64,000 nt of DNA from CAVZGO01 sp963774935. GTDB lineage: Bacteria; Chloroflexota; Anaerolineae; Anaerolineales; UBA4823. Shown here piece by piece: positions 48,465 through 57,725 of this stretch (position 1 is its first letter; each line of letters begins with the position of its first letter). The notes under the pieces were generated by a model that was given only the letters and a program-made list of their open reading frames with translations, did no database searches and was not told the DNA's origin. Location: contig CAVZGO010000013.1 of NCBI GenBank assembly GCA_963774935.1, forward strand, positions 310,001 through 374,000, given 5' to 3'. Position numbers and translations under genes: made by a program.

Positions 48465-49427
48465 ATGGAATATCGAATGCTTGGACGCACTGAACTAAAA
48501 GTCTCCCAACTTTGCATGGGCACAATGCAGTTTGGCTGGACCGCTGATGAGGCTGTATCCTTCCAGATCTTAAGCCGCTCGTATGAGGCAGGGATCAACT
48601 TTATTGACACGGCTGATATTTACTCGCGTTGGGCGCCCGGTAATCCTGGGGGAATTTCCGAGACTATCATCGGAAAATGGATGAAGAATAACCACATTCC
48701 CCGGGACAAGGTAATTTTGGCAACAAAAGTGCGCGGTCAAATGGGAGATGGCCCGAACGATGAAGGTCTGTCCCGCGCCCACATCATCCAGGCAGTTGAA
48801 GCTTCCTTGAAAAGACTTAATACGGATTACATCGATCTCTACCAGACACACTGGTACGACGAGAATGTACCGATCGAAGAAACACTATCTACCCTGGATG
48901 CACTGGTCCAGCAGGGGAAAGTTCGCTACCTGGGCTGCTCGAATCACCCTGCCTGGCGGCTGACCGAAGCCCTGTGGACATCTCGCTACCATAACCTGGC
49001 AAGATATGACTGCCTTCAGCCGCACTACAACCTGGTGCATCGCGCCGAATTCGAGCGCGAGCTTGCTGAGGTGTGCAGTGCCTACGGACTGGCGGTAATC
49101 CCGTACAGCCCCCTGGCAGGCGGCTTTCTGACCGGAAAATATCGCTCAGATGCTCAAACAGAAAGCGCCCGTTCGGGTAGCGTCCGGCGTTATTTTAGCG
49201 AGCAAAATTTCAAGCTGCTAGATGAAATGGAAGCGATGGGGCGAACGAGAGGAAATGCATCGATCTCTCAAATTGCGCTGGCATGGCTGTTGAGCAATGA
49301 GCTCATCAGCAGCCCAATTATTGGACCGCGTACCCTGTCACAGTTGGAGGACAACCTGGGGGCAGCAGGATTATGCTTATCGCCAGAAGAAAAAGAACGA
49401 TTAGATTTACTAACGAGCTGGAAATGA
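48465..49427 (+). CDS. Aldo/keto reductase
   Basis: 320 residues, NADPH-dependent carbonyl reductase. Catalytic tetrad segments: NFIDTADIYS (Asp and Tyr), ILATKVRG (Lys) and DLYQTHWYDE (His). The C-terminal NADPH-binding region PIIGPRTLSQLEDNL is present. It resembles the YajO/AKR11-13 group with broad aldehyde and ketone substrates. The GAGGTAAAG site precedes the ATG. The stop overlaps the amidase start by ATGA. Confidence 0.9.
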   Translation: MEYRMLGRTELKVSQLCMGTMQFGWTADEAVSFQILSRSYEAGINFIDTADIYSRWAPGNPGGISETIIGKWMKNNHIPRDKVILATKVRGQMGDGPNDEGLSRAHIIQAVEASLKRLNTDYIDLYQTHWYDENVPIEETLSTLDALVQQGKVRYLGCSNHPAWRLTEALWTSRYHNLARYDCLQPHYNLVHRAEFERELAEVCSAYGLAVIPYSPLAGGFLTGKYRSDAQTESARSGSVRRYFSEQNFKLLDEMEAMGRTRGNASISQIALAWLLSNELISSPIIGPRTLSQLEDNLGAAGLCLSPEEKERLDLLTSWK

Positions 49428-51149
49428 CCCAAACAAATATCAGTGAACCTTCTTATGATTTGAAAAGCCTCAAGCTGCCACGGCTTGCAGGGATATCCTT
49501 GACAATGATTACGCACCTGGTAGAAAACCCGGTATCGCGAGGGCTGCTTGCCCGGCAGTTATACTCAAATGGAGGAATTACAAATTTTCGCCGGTTGCAT
49601 CTCGAGGATGCACCCACTTTCCAACCTTTCCCGCCGCCGTCTCCGACCCTTGCCGTAGAGGTTTCCCCCCAATCTGAAGAGCTTCAAGAGCTGGCACTGG
49701 CTGAGCCCCGGCAGCCTGGGTTTATGTATAACACAATCAGAGACTACATCCAGGCATACCAGGCAGGTGTGATCACACCGGAACAAGTAGCTGAAGAAGT
49801 ACTGGCAGCGGTAGAAGCCAGTAACTCCAGGGACCCGGCTCTGCGAGCAATTATTGCCCTGCAACCAGATGACCTGCGCGCACAGGCGCGCCAATCTACA
49901 CAACGGTGGAAATCCGGGCAGCCTTTAGGCGTTCTGGATGGTGTTCCAGTAGCTGTAAAAGACGAAGTAGATATGCTGCCCTATGGGACGTTTGTCGGTA
50001 CCAGCTTCTTAGGTCATAACCCACCTAAAACCGACTCCCAGGTGGTAGCGCGCCTGCGCAACAGCGGCGCAATGCTGGTGGGCAAGGCAAATATGCATGA
50101 AATCGGCATTGGGGTTACCGGCTTCAACCAGCACCATGGAACAGCGCGCAATCCGTACCATCCAGGTCACCACACCGGCGGTAGCTCCAGTGGACCAGCC
50201 TCAGCCGTCAGCGCCGGTTTAGCGCCTCTGGCAGTTGGCGCCGATGGCGGTGGTTCCATCCGTGTCCCGTCTGCATTCTGCGGAATTGTGGGGTTAAAGC
50301 CCACTTTCGGCCGGGTGAGCGAATTTGGCGCGGCACCATTAACCTGGAGTATGGGTCATTTAGGTCCGATTGGCGCGACCGTTCAAGATGTAGCGATTGG
50401 TTATATGATCATGGCAGGGGTCGACGAGCGCGATAAGAATACCCTGCACCAACCCACACCCAGCCTGGAAAATTTCAGCCAGTTGGACATCCATGACCTT
50501 ACCCTGGGCATCTACTGGCCATGGTTCAGGCATGCCACTCCTGATATCGTGAACGCCTGCGAAGCACTCCTGCAGCGCTTCGAATCACAGGGCGCGAAAA
50601 TTCAAGAGATCGCCATTCCTGAGCTTGAACCCGTACGCGTTGCGCATATGATCACGATTACATCCGAAATGCTCAAAGCTCTTGAACACGCTTATGAGCG
50701 TAATCGAAAAAAATTCAGCCTGGAGGTCAGGTACGATCTCGCCCTGGCTCATGGGTTTACCGCGCGGGATTATTTGCAATCTCAACGCATGCGCACCCGC
50801 TCGATAAACTATTTCGAGACAGCTTTTAAACAGGTGGATGCCATCCTGACACCTACCACAGCTATTACCGCTCCTGCAATTCGGCATGACGCATTGAAAA
50901 GAGGCGAGTCAGACCTGCAGTACTTTAACGGAGATCATGCGCTTTGTCCTGGCGAGTAATTTCACAGGACACCCTGCCATCTCCTTCCCGGTTGGATATG
51001 ACACAGCAGGCTTACCGATCGGCATGCAAGCCATCGGTCGTTACTGGCGCGAGGATGTCCTGCTGCGACTTGCTCATGTTGCTCAAGAGCATGTTGAAAG
51101 GAAGCCACCGCAAATCTACTTCAACCTGTTGGATGATTTGCAGAAATAA
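49424..51149 (+). CDS. Amidase-signature-family hydrolase, one frameshift
   Basis: About 574 residues after repair. The Ser-Ser-Lys triad is visible: Lys in VAVKDEVDM, Ser residues in GGSSSGPASAVSAG, with ADGGGSIRVPSAFCG continuing the signature. The first 120 residues are an extra N-terminal region. Near the end one extra base (the C at about 50936) separates YFNGD from MRFVLASNFTGHPAIS; the second part is the conserved C-terminal amidase segment. The family cleaves amides, including Glu-tRNA(Gln) in GatA, but the long N-terminus and lack of gatB/gatC argue against GatA. The start overlaps the aldo/keto reductase stop. Confidence 0.85.
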
Positions 51150-51224
51150 AACCAGATCAAAAGTGATGCCAGGTGATCGACAAAATCTCGAAATCCTACG
51201 CGAGGATCAATTAACAAGGCAAAT

Positions 51225-52136
51225 ATGAATCCTACAGTTCACACCCTCGACCTTAACTTTTTGGGGCTGCCTGGGATTATCGCCTCCTACCTGATCCCGC
51301 ATACTCATGGTGTAGTGCTGGTCGAATGCGGTCCGGCTTCTACGCTGCAAATGCTAAAAGAAAACCTGCATGCGCTGGGTTATACCGAGGGCGATGTCAC
51401 GCACGTGCTGCTCACCCATATCCACCTGGATCATGCCGGAGCTGCTGGTTGGCTGGCGCGCCAGGGAGCACATATCTACGTCCATCCTGCCGGACTTCCG
51501 CATCTGGTTAATCCGGATAAATTAATCACCAGCGCCCGGCGTATTTATGGTGACATGATGGATACACTATGGGGCGAGATCATTCCTGTGCCTCCTGAGC
51601 GCGTCTCTGCCCTGCAAGATGGGGATGTACTAGATATAAGCGGTTTGGTGTTTCGCGCCATTGAAACTCCTGGTCACGCCAACCACCACCATGCATATAT
51701 CTACCAGGATGTGTGCTTTAGCGGTGATATTGGCGGTATTCGATTGCAAAACACCTCGTTTAGCAATATCCCGACCCCACCTCCAGAATTTCATCTTGAA
51801 CAGTGGCGTAGCAGCCTGGATCGTCTCAGGGTCGAATTTGAGCAAGAAAATACTAGAGCTATTGCCCCAACCCATTTCGGGGTTTTTACCGACCCGGATC
51901 AGCACCTGGCGCGCCTGGAAAAGGCTCTGACAGAATTAGAAGAATTCATCAAAACAACCTTACCTACATCGCCATCGGAAGGGCAATTATTACAAGAATT
52001 CGATGCCTGGCAACACAAGCGATTTACCAGGGGTGGCGATGATCCAATGGTCGAGCAAGTCTATTCAACCGTTAACCCAATCCAATTGTCAGTCAGTGGC
52101 ATCCAGCGTTATTGGAGCAAATATTACGCACAATGA
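51225..52136 (+). CDS. Metallo-beta-lactamase-fold hydrolase (glyoxalase II-like)
   Basis: 303 residues. The zinc motif is THIHLDHAGAAG near residue 65 (HxHxDH), with later His in ETPGHANHHH and an Asp in CFSGDIGG, and a final His in APTHFGVF. This metal set fits a dinuclear thioesterase or lactonase-like enzyme. The C-terminal 100 residues are helical. The stop overlaps the Sir2 start by ATGA, so the two are probably co-translated. The substrate is unknown. Confidence 0.87.
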   Translation: MNPTVHTLDLNFLGLPGIIASYLIPHTHGVVLVECGPASTLQMLKENLHALGYTEGDVTHVLLTHIHLDHAGAAGWLARQGAHIYVHPAGLPHLVNPDKLITSARRIYGDMMDTLWGEIIPVPPERVSALQDGDVLDISGLVFRAIETPGHANHHHAYIYQDVCFSGDIGGIRLQNTSFSNIPTPPPEFHLEQWRSSLDRLRVEFEQENTRAIAPTHFGVFTDPDQHLARLEKALTELEEFIKTTLPTSPSEGQLLQEFDAWQHKRFTRGGDDPMVEQVYSTVNPIQLSVSGIQRYWSKYYAQ

Positions 52137-52876
52137 TCGATGAGGTACCGGAAATTCTGATCCAGCAGCTGCGGACCGCCCAATGTGTTGCGGTGCTCTG
52201 TGGGGCGGGGATATCTGCCGAAAGTGGGGTGCCAACCTTTCGGGATGCACAGAGTGGTCTGTGGGCACGCTACGCTCCCGAAGAGCTTGCGACCGCGCAA
52301 GCCTTCGAGCGCAACCCGGCGCTGGTATGGGAATGGTATGAATGGCGGCGAAGCTTGATTTCCCAAGCCCAACCCAACCCGGCTCACTATGCACTGGTCG
52401 AGATTGAAAAACACGTTCCCACCTTCACGCTGATCACGCAGAACGTGGATGGGCTGCATCACCAGGCAGGCAGCAAAAACATTCTCGAGCTGCACGGCAA
52501 TATTTGGCGCAACCGCTGCTATCGCTGTAACAAGCCAATAAATATACCAAAAGCCCCGGTTAAGGATCTCATCCGCTGCCCAACCTGTGGAGGCTATGTG
52601 CGACCAGGTGTGGTCTGGTTTGGCGAGCCGATACCCGTTGAAGAGCTTCAACTGTCCTGGAAAGCCGCCCGAAATTGCCAGATTTTCTTCTCCATTGGAA
52701 CGTCAGCTCTGGTTTATCCTGCGGCTGCCATGCCGGAGGTAGCCCAAAAAGCGGGGGCTCTTCTCGTTGAGATCAATCTTCAGGAAACCCCTTTATCCGC
52801 CAACGCGGATTTCTTCCTGTCCGGGCGCGCCGGGCAAATTCTACCAGAGCTGGTTGAGACTGCCTGGCCTGGTTAG
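52133..52876 (+). CDS. Sir2-family NAD-dependent protein deacylase
   Basis: 247 residues. NAD binding: GAGISAESGVPTFRD and SIGTSALVYPA. Catalytic: TQNVDGLHHQAG and the His in ELHGNIWR. Four zinc cysteines are in CYRC and CPTCGG. The Ala-Arg-Tyr-Ala segment (LWARYAPEE) recalls the YxxR-type acyl pocket of desuccinylases, but the residues do not clearly match. The ATG at 52133 overlaps the upstream stop. It produces O-acyl-ADP-ribose and nicotinamide, which may link it to the Nudix gene 4 kb upstream. Confidence 0.93.
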   Translation: MIDEVPEILIQQLRTAQCVAVLCGAGISAESGVPTFRDAQSGLWARYAPEELATAQAFERNPALVWEWYEWRRSLISQAQPNPAHYALVEIEKHVPTFTLITQNVDGLHHQAGSKNILELHGNIWRNRCYRCNKPINIPKAPVKDLIRCPTCGGYVRPGVVWFGEPIPVEELQLSWKAARNCQIFFSIGTSALVYPAAAMPEVAQKAGALLVEINLQETPLSANADFFLSGRAGQILPELVETAWPG

Positions 52877-53226
52877 GAGGCTTTGCGCTGGCGGTATAAA
52901 TCCAATGTTTCCACCGCATGGCGCAAGTGGGGAACAACAATACTTCCTCCAACGATTAAAGAAACATTGAAAACCTCGTACAGCTCTGCATCCGTCCAAC
53001 CGGCATCGATGCATTGAATGATGTGGTAGTCAATACAATCATTGCAGCGTAAGACCATGGATGCCGCCAGCCCTAACAACTCCTTGGTCCTGCCATCCAG
53101 TGCGCCGTCTTTATATGCTGCGGAATCGAGATTGAAGAATCGCTTAATTCCCAAATGGTCGATAGCAGCAATCCGTTCATTCATGCGCGTACGATAATCG
53201 ATGAACTCATCTAAACGACCCGACAT
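52873..53226 (-). CDS. Carboxymuconolactone decarboxylase / AhpD-like family protein
   Basis: 117 residues from the ATG at 53226, which has AAGGAG seven bases upstream; a longer version from 53265 lacks a site. KELLGLAASMVLRCNDCIDYH holds the CxxC plus His signature of AhpD-type peroxidase-like proteins. The rest (AGWTDAELYEVFNVSLIVGG) fits the CMD family. With the CxxC, a redox role is more likely than decarboxylation. It is convergent with Sir2 and overlaps its stop by four bases. Confidence 0.87.
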   Translation of the reverse strand: MSGRLDEFIDYRTRMNERIAAIDHLGIKRFFNLDSAAYKDGALDGRTKELLGLAASMVLRCNDCIDYHIIQCIDAGWTDAELYEVFNVSLIVGGSIVVPHLRHAVETLDLYRQRKAS

Positions 53227-53311
53227 AACAACTCCTTGCACTTGGGAGTAAAATAATAACAGCAATCATACCAGCCTGCCCTGCCAAGGGCAACTAGATT
53301 GGAGGCTTTCT

Positions 53312-54232
53312 ATGAGTGAAGAGAACAAAAAACCGATTGTTGTAGTTGGCAGTCTCAATATGGATCTGGTGGTGCGTACACCGCGCCATCCAAAGGTGGG
53401 CGAGACGCTGATCGGATCCGGATTTGGCACCTATCCGGGAGGCAAAGGCGCCAACCAGGCTGTCGCCGCCGCCCGACTGGGCGCGCCGGTGCGGATGATT
53501 GGCCGGGTGGGGGCAGACGCCTTTGGGGATGCGCTGCTGGCAACGGTCGCCCGGGACAGCGTGGATACCAGATACATCAAGAAAGACAGCGAGTCGCCGT
53601 CCGGTGTGGCATTGATCGCTGTGGATGATGCGGGGGCAAACACAATCATTGTCGCATCAGGAGCCAACATGCGCCTGACGGCTGAGGATGTAAGCGCTGC
53701 AGAAGCAGCCTTCGAAGGCGCTGGTGTTCTGTTGCTGCAGCTTGAAAGTCCACTTCCTGCTATCGAACGCGCCATCGAGCTGGCTCACAAACACCATGTT
53801 CAGGTAATCCTGAACCCTGCTCCCGCACGCACACTCGAAGCGAAATTATTGCAAAGCGTCGATTACTTGATCCCGAATGAAACCGAAAGCCAACTGCTGG
53901 TGGGGGCAGAATCAGTCGGAGCAGCGGTGACACGGTTAAAAGAGCTGGGCATTCCGAACCTGATCGTCACCCTTGGCGGAGATGGGCTACGAGTGGAGAG
54001 CCACGCTATATCTCAGCATATCCCTGCTTACCGGGTTAAGGCAGTGGATACTGTAGCAGCCGGTGATGCGTTTGTAGGTGGATTTGCCGTCGCCCTGAGT
54101 GAAGGATTATCCATTATGGATGCAGCAACATTTGGAAACGCAGCTGCGGCTATCGCAGTGACCCGCCCGGGAGCACAGCCATCCCTGCCTAACCGGGCAG
54201 AATTGGAAGCTTTTTTTACGAATAACAAATAA
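53312..54232 (+). CDS. rbsK: Ribokinase
   Basis: Phosphorylates D-ribose to ribose 5-phosphate. 306 residues. VVVGSLNMDLVVRTP, the GTYPGGKGANQAVAAARLG double-glycine substrate motif, ILNPAPA, and the catalytic VDTVAAGDAFVGGF with Asp present. The PGGKGANQA form is characteristic of true ribokinases, unlike the five kinases in the island. It could feed ribose released by the nucleoside hydrolases into the pentose phosphate pathway. Confidence 0.92.
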   Translation: MSEENKKPIVVVGSLNMDLVVRTPRHPKVGETLIGSGFGTYPGGKGANQAVAAARLGAPVRMIGRVGADAFGDALLATVARDSVDTRYIKKDSESPSGVALIAVDDAGANTIIVASGANMRLTAEDVSAAEAAFEGAGVLLLQLESPLPAIERAIELAHKHHVQVILNPAPARTLEAKLLQSVDYLIPNETESQLLVGAESVGAAVTRLKELGIPNLIVTLGGDGLRVESHAISQHIPAYRVKAVDTVAAGDAFVGGFAVALSEGLSIMDAATFGNAAAAIAVTRPGAQPSLPNRAELEAFFTNNK

Positions 54233-54261
54233 TAGTCTCTCTACAACAATATGTAAAGAGC

Positions 54262-54898
54262 CTACAACCGAAAACTACACGAACGCAGCCCACGCTCGTC
54301 TACAACCTGTCGGGCGATCAGCTCAACTGAAACGCCAAGCATCGTCTCGAGCAGTGCAGCATCTAATCGGCATAATTCAGGATGCTGATTGAGGATGCTT
54401 GCGTATGGGCAGCGCCCCAGGATGACGCGTGGCGCTCCCACCCGCGCCTCCCAACGAGCTTCATAACCCAGCTCGTTTAATCGCTGGACGGCTTGCTTCA
54501 GGCTTTGGGTCAGACGGGCACCAACCATTCGCAGCCCAGGTCTTATTGGCATCCGTGTTACCCTCAACTTGCTTCGACAACCGCATTGCCAGCTTTCGTA
54601 AAGCAGGTTCCTGGTCAGTTTCTGGTAAAGGAAGCACCAGCTCATCAAGGAGCGCGGCAGCCAGAGCAGCCAGGTTGTTGCCTCTCGCCTGGTCGGACAG
54701 GCTGTAAACCTGTGCAGGTCGACCTTTACCAACCGCTGGTCTTGTACCGACCACTTCCACCAGCCCTTCCGAGTGAAGAACACCCAAATGGTAGCGGGCG
54801 TTAGCTCCGGTCATTCGCAGGGACCAGCTCAGCTCAGCGGCAGTTAATGCCCGATGGGTCCGGAGATAATCGAGGAGTCTCTGGCGAGAAGTCTTCAT
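54262..54898 (-). CDS. SufR-like iron-sulfur transcriptional regulator, one frameshift
   Basis: About 212 residues after repair. The N-terminal winged helix (RQRLLDYLRTHRALTAAELS, ARYHLGVLHSEGLVE, KGRPAQVYSLS) matches ArsR/DeoR-type SufR regulators. The C-terminal part has CPYASILNQHPELC and a final CSF, the cysteine pattern that holds a 4Fe-4S cluster in SufR. The halves are in different frames; one extra base near 54545 would join them. It is divergent from iscX-nuo, with a perfect palindrome between them that overlaps its own -35 element. Repression of iron-sulfur genes is inferred. Confidence 0.78.
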
Positions 54899-54904
54899 AT
54901 CAGG

Positions 54905-54933
54905 ATTATACTGCTAAGAGCCATTTCTGCAAA
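54905..54933 (-). promoter_or_regulatory. Promoter of the SufR-like gene
   Basis: Read on the minus strand: TTTGCA (54933-54928), 17 bases, TATAAT (54910-54905). The predicted start is at or next to the ATG at 54898, so the transcript may be leaderless. The -35 element lies inside the palindrome 54929-54944. Confidence 0.6.
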
Positions 54934-54944
54934 TATATATTTGC
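54929..54944. promoter_or_regulatory. Perfect 16-bp palindrome, candidate operator
   Basis: GCAAATATATATTTGC is its own reverse complement. It can be read as CAAA-N6-TTTG, close in layout to the CAAC-N6-GTTG site known for cyanobacterial SufR. It sits between the SufR-like gene and iscX and covers the regulator's -35 hexamer, so binding would autoregulate and could also control the iscX-nuo operon. Confidence 0.6.
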
Positions 54945-54976
54945 GTTTATCGTCAGGTCACTGGTTTATTCGGAGG

Positions 54977-54982
54977 TATAAT
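54977..54982 (+). promoter_or_regulatory. -10 element upstream of iscX-nuoB
   Basis: A perfect TATAAT lies 10 bases before the iscX ATG at 54993; no good -35 hexamer is evident at the right distance. If used, the transcript would be almost leaderless. The CGGAGG at 54971-54976 is 16 bases from the ATG, too far for an ordinary ribosome binding site. Confidence 0.4.
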
Positions 54983-54992
54983 TATCTCCAGC

Positions 54993-55277
54993 ATGGAAAA
55001 TAACTTTGAAGAGGCTCTTCCTGATCAAGACAATATTTCATCCGTGCGAAAACAATCCCTGCAAGTTGAGTATCCTCTCACCTGGGAAGATTCGTACCCG
55101 ATTGCGCTTGCACTGCACAACCGATTCCCGGATGTCAGGCTAGAAGATGTATCACTGGGTATGGTTTTTCGTTGGACGATCCAACTTCCAAATTTTATCG
55201 ATGATCCAGTATTAGCCAACCATGAAATTCTTTCTTCGATATATCAAGAATGGTTTGAGGAGGTCAATTCCCTATGA
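54993..55277 (+). CDS. iscX: IscX-like iron-sulfur assembly adaptor with N-terminal extension
   Basis: 94 residues. After a 27-residue extension, the remainder aligns by eye with IscX/YfhJ: LTWEDSYPIALALHNRFPDV, then FRWTIQLPNFIDDP and NHEILSSIYQEWFEE, which correspond to the conserved LxWxD, HxWV, FxDDP and ILEAIQxxW positions. IscX binds iron and the cysteine desulfurase IscS. The stop overlaps nuoB by ATGA, so it is translated with an iron-sulfur subunit of complex I. This supports a role in maturing complex I clusters (inference). Confidence 0.8.
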   Translation: MENNFEEALPDQDNISSVRKQSLQVEYPLTWEDSYPIALALHNRFPDVRLEDVSLGMVFRWTIQLPNFIDDPVLANHEILSSIYQEWFEEVNSL

Positions 55278-55951
55278 GCGATCCAGCAAAAAAAACCGAT
55301 AAGTCAAATATTGAAGTGCCGCCCGAGTTACAAAGCACGGTGCACATAACCGCCATTGATAAGATCTATAACTGGGGCAGGCGAAATTCCGTCTGGCCGA
55401 TGATGTTTGGTCTGGCCTGCTGTGCGATTGAAATGATTGCCACGGCTGCCAGCCGCTACGATTTCTCTCGCTTCGGCATGGAGGTTATGCGCCCCAGTCC
55501 CCGCCAGGCCGACTTGATGATTGTCTCGGGTACGGTTACCAAGAAAATGATGCCCACCATCGTTCGGCTGTACAACCAGATGCCTGAGCCCAAGTATGTC
55601 GTAGCAATGGGCGCTTGCGCCTCTGGCGGTGGACCCTTCAAAGAAGGATATAACGTGGTCTCTGGGGTTGATAACTATATTCCGGTAGACGTCTATATCC
55701 CAGGTTGCCCTCCAACTCCTCAGGCGCTAATTAATGGATTAATTACTTTACAGAAAAAGATCGATAAAGAGCAGTGGCGAAACAGCCGCTGGTACAGCAA
55801 GGATCCAGTCCCGGAAATTCCCATTCCAGTCCTGGGACCCGATATTATGGACCCGCGCGAATATAGCGAAATTCAAAAGCTCGGTCAGGAAAAATTAATG
55901 CAGCAAGCCGCGCAGGAAAACCAGGTCGCTGAAGGGACCACAGTGGAGTGA
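55274..55951 (+). CDS. nuoB: NADH-quinone oxidoreductase subunit B
   Basis: 225 residues, peripheral arm of complex I, holds cluster N2. The four cluster cysteines are present: the tandem pair in FGLACCAIEM, GACASGGG and IPGCPP. The RPSPRQADLMIVSGTV motif is conserved. The C-terminal 60 residues are longer than in many relatives. ATGA overlap with iscX upstream; nuoCD begins five bases after its stop. Confidence 0.95.
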   Translation: MSDPAKKTDKSNIEVPPELQSTVHITAIDKIYNWGRRNSVWPMMFGLACCAIEMIATAASRYDFSRFGMEVMRPSPRQADLMIVSGTVTKKMMPTIVRLYNQMPEPKYVVAMGACASGGGPFKEGYNVVSGVDNYIPVDVYIPGCPPTPQALINGLITLQKKIDKEQWRNSRWYSKDPVPEIPIPVLGPDIMDPREYSEIQKLGQEKLMQQAAQENQVAEGTTVE

Positions 55952-55956
55952 ACAAA

Positions 55957-57714
55957 ATGAGCGAACAAACCCTTACCCCCTCCCCCGAAGTCGCAATCCA
56001 GGATGAGTTCGTCGCTCGATTCCCTGATTTTGTGACCCCTGATATCCGGAAAGGCTACCAGGGATATCTCGTCAATGCCGAGAATCTGGTTGAAGTTGCC
56101 ACAGCGCTGCGCGATGAAATGGGATTTGATTACCTTGCTTCAGTCACAGGGGTTGACTACCTGCCTGAAGGCAAGATGGAAGTTGTCTATCACCTGTTTC
56201 GCTCCACCGGCGGACCTGCTTTGGTGATCAAGGCTCAGACGCCGCGAGAAAATCCGGTTGTTCCTTCATTGGTGCCCGTTTTTCCGGGAGCCGACCTGCA
56301 AGAGCGTGAGACATGGGACTTATTAGGGATTCAATTCGAAGGACACCCAGACCTGCGCCGTATCTTATTATGGGAAGGATTTAACGGATTCCCGCTGCGC
56401 AAAGATTGGGCCGAAGCTTACATGGAAGAGGAAGCCAAGCCCTTCAAGAGCCGCTGGCCTGAAGGCAATATACAACGCGTGGAAGACAAAAATCCATTCA
56501 AAAAGAATGTAGATTACCCGGCAGGCTTCGATCCGTTTACATTCGAAGCAGATGGAGATAAAGCCGTCTACGCCTCGGTGGAACGCTATATTAAAACACT
56601 GGATGAAAGCATACAAACTGACACAGTAATTGTCAACCTCGGGCCGCAGCACCCCTCCACACATGGGGTATTTCGAGCGGTTGTAGCATTACAAGGAGAG
56701 ACCGTCCTGGCACTGAAACCGGTGGTCGGTTATCTGCACCGTAACCACGAAAAAATCGGTGAGCGAAACACTTTCCTGCAAAATATGCCCTTCACCGATC
56801 GACTGGATTATCTTTCTTCGATGAGCAACAACTTTGGCTATGCCCTGGCAGTTGAGAAGCTGATGGGAGTGAAGCCTCCTGAGCGTGCAGAATACCTGCG
56901 CGTGATCATGGCAGAGCTCACCCGGGTATGCAACCATGTGTTTGCCATCGGCATGTTCTTAAACGATCTCGGTGCCTACTTTACTCCATCTCTTTATGCG
57001 ATCGAAGAACGAGAATTGATCCTGGATATCTTCGAGGCAGTCAGCGGTTCACGCATGATGTGTAATTATTATCGCTTTGGTGGCGTTGCCCGTGATCTGC
57101 CTGAAGGGACATACCAAAAAATTCGCGATCTGGTTTTCAACCGCCTGCCTCGCCGCGTAGATGAACTCGATTTGTTCCTGACGAACAATGAAATTATCCG
57201 CTCACGAACCGAAGGCGTCGGTATCCTGAGCCCCGAAGAAGCAATTGCGTATTCGGCAGCCGGACCGGTCCTTCGTGCATCAGGTGTTCCTTACGATATT
57301 CGACGCGCTGATCCTTACGGCATTTATGAGCGGTTCGATTTTGACGTTGCAGTGCGCTATCATGGCGATACCTACGACCGCTACCTGATCCGCATCGATG
57401 AAGTTCGCCAGAGCTTACGCATCCTGCAGCAAGCGGTGCGTGACCTGCCCGAAGGCTCGATCCAGGAAGGCAAGCCCCAATACCAGGTGCGCGTCCCAGC
57501 CGGAGAAGCCTATGGCCGTGTGGAAGGTCCTAAAGGAGAGTTAGGATATTACGTAGTCTCCACGGGCAAGGCTAACCCCTGGCGCTATCATGTGCGCGCG
57601 CCATCGTTCATAAATCTGACCGGCTATGAGAAGATGTGCGTGGGCAATAAAATTGCGGATGCAGTCGCCATCCTGGGATCGATCGATATCGTATTGGGCG
57701 AAACGGATCGCTAA
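55957..57714 (+). CDS. nuoCD: NADH-quinone oxidoreductase subunit C/D fusion
   Basis: 585 residues. Residues about 10-160 are NuoC (DYLASVTGVDYLP, ERETWDLLGIQFEGHPDLRR in parts, LWEGFNGFPLRKD). From about 200 to the end is NuoD (LGPQHPSTHGVFR, LHRNHEKIGE, MELTRVCNH-like ELTRVCNHVFAIG, GGVARDLP). NuoD lines the quinone site. ATG 55957 is preferred; a GTG at 55948 overlapping the nuoB stop is the alternative. nuoE, F and G are not here. Confidence 0.95.
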   Translation: MSEQTLTPSPEVAIQDEFVARFPDFVTPDIRKGYQGYLVNAENLVEVATALRDEMGFDYLASVTGVDYLPEGKMEVVYHLFRSTGGPALVIKAQTPRENPVVPSLVPVFPGADLQERETWDLLGIQFEGHPDLRRILLWEGFNGFPLRKDWAEAYMEEEAKPFKSRWPEGNIQRVEDKNPFKKNVDYPAGFDPFTFEADGDKAVYASVERYIKTLDESIQTDTVIVNLGPQHPSTHGVFRAVVALQGETVLALKPVVGYLHRNHEKIGERNTFLQNMPFTDRLDYLSSMSNNFGYALAVEKLMGVKPPERAEYLRVIMAELTRVCNHVFAIGMFLNDLGAYFTPSLYAIEERELILDIFEAVSGSRMMCNYYRFGGVARDLPEGTYQKIRDLVFNRLPRRVDELDLFLTNNEIIRSRTEGVGILSPEEAIAYSAAGPVLRASGVPYDIRRADPYGIYERFDFDVAVRYHGDTYDRYLIRIDEVRQSLRILQQAVRDLPEGSIQEGKPQYQVRVPAGEAYGRVEGPKGELGYYVVSTGKANPWRYHVRAPSFINLTGYEKMCVGNKIADAVAILGSIDIVLGETDR

Positions 57715-57725
57715 GGGAGAGAACT

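Noticed and set aside
49424..51149. GatA subunit of the tRNA amidotransferase
   Set aside because: It has a 120-residue extra N-terminus, lies next to an aldo/keto reductase, and lacks gatB and gatC neighbours.
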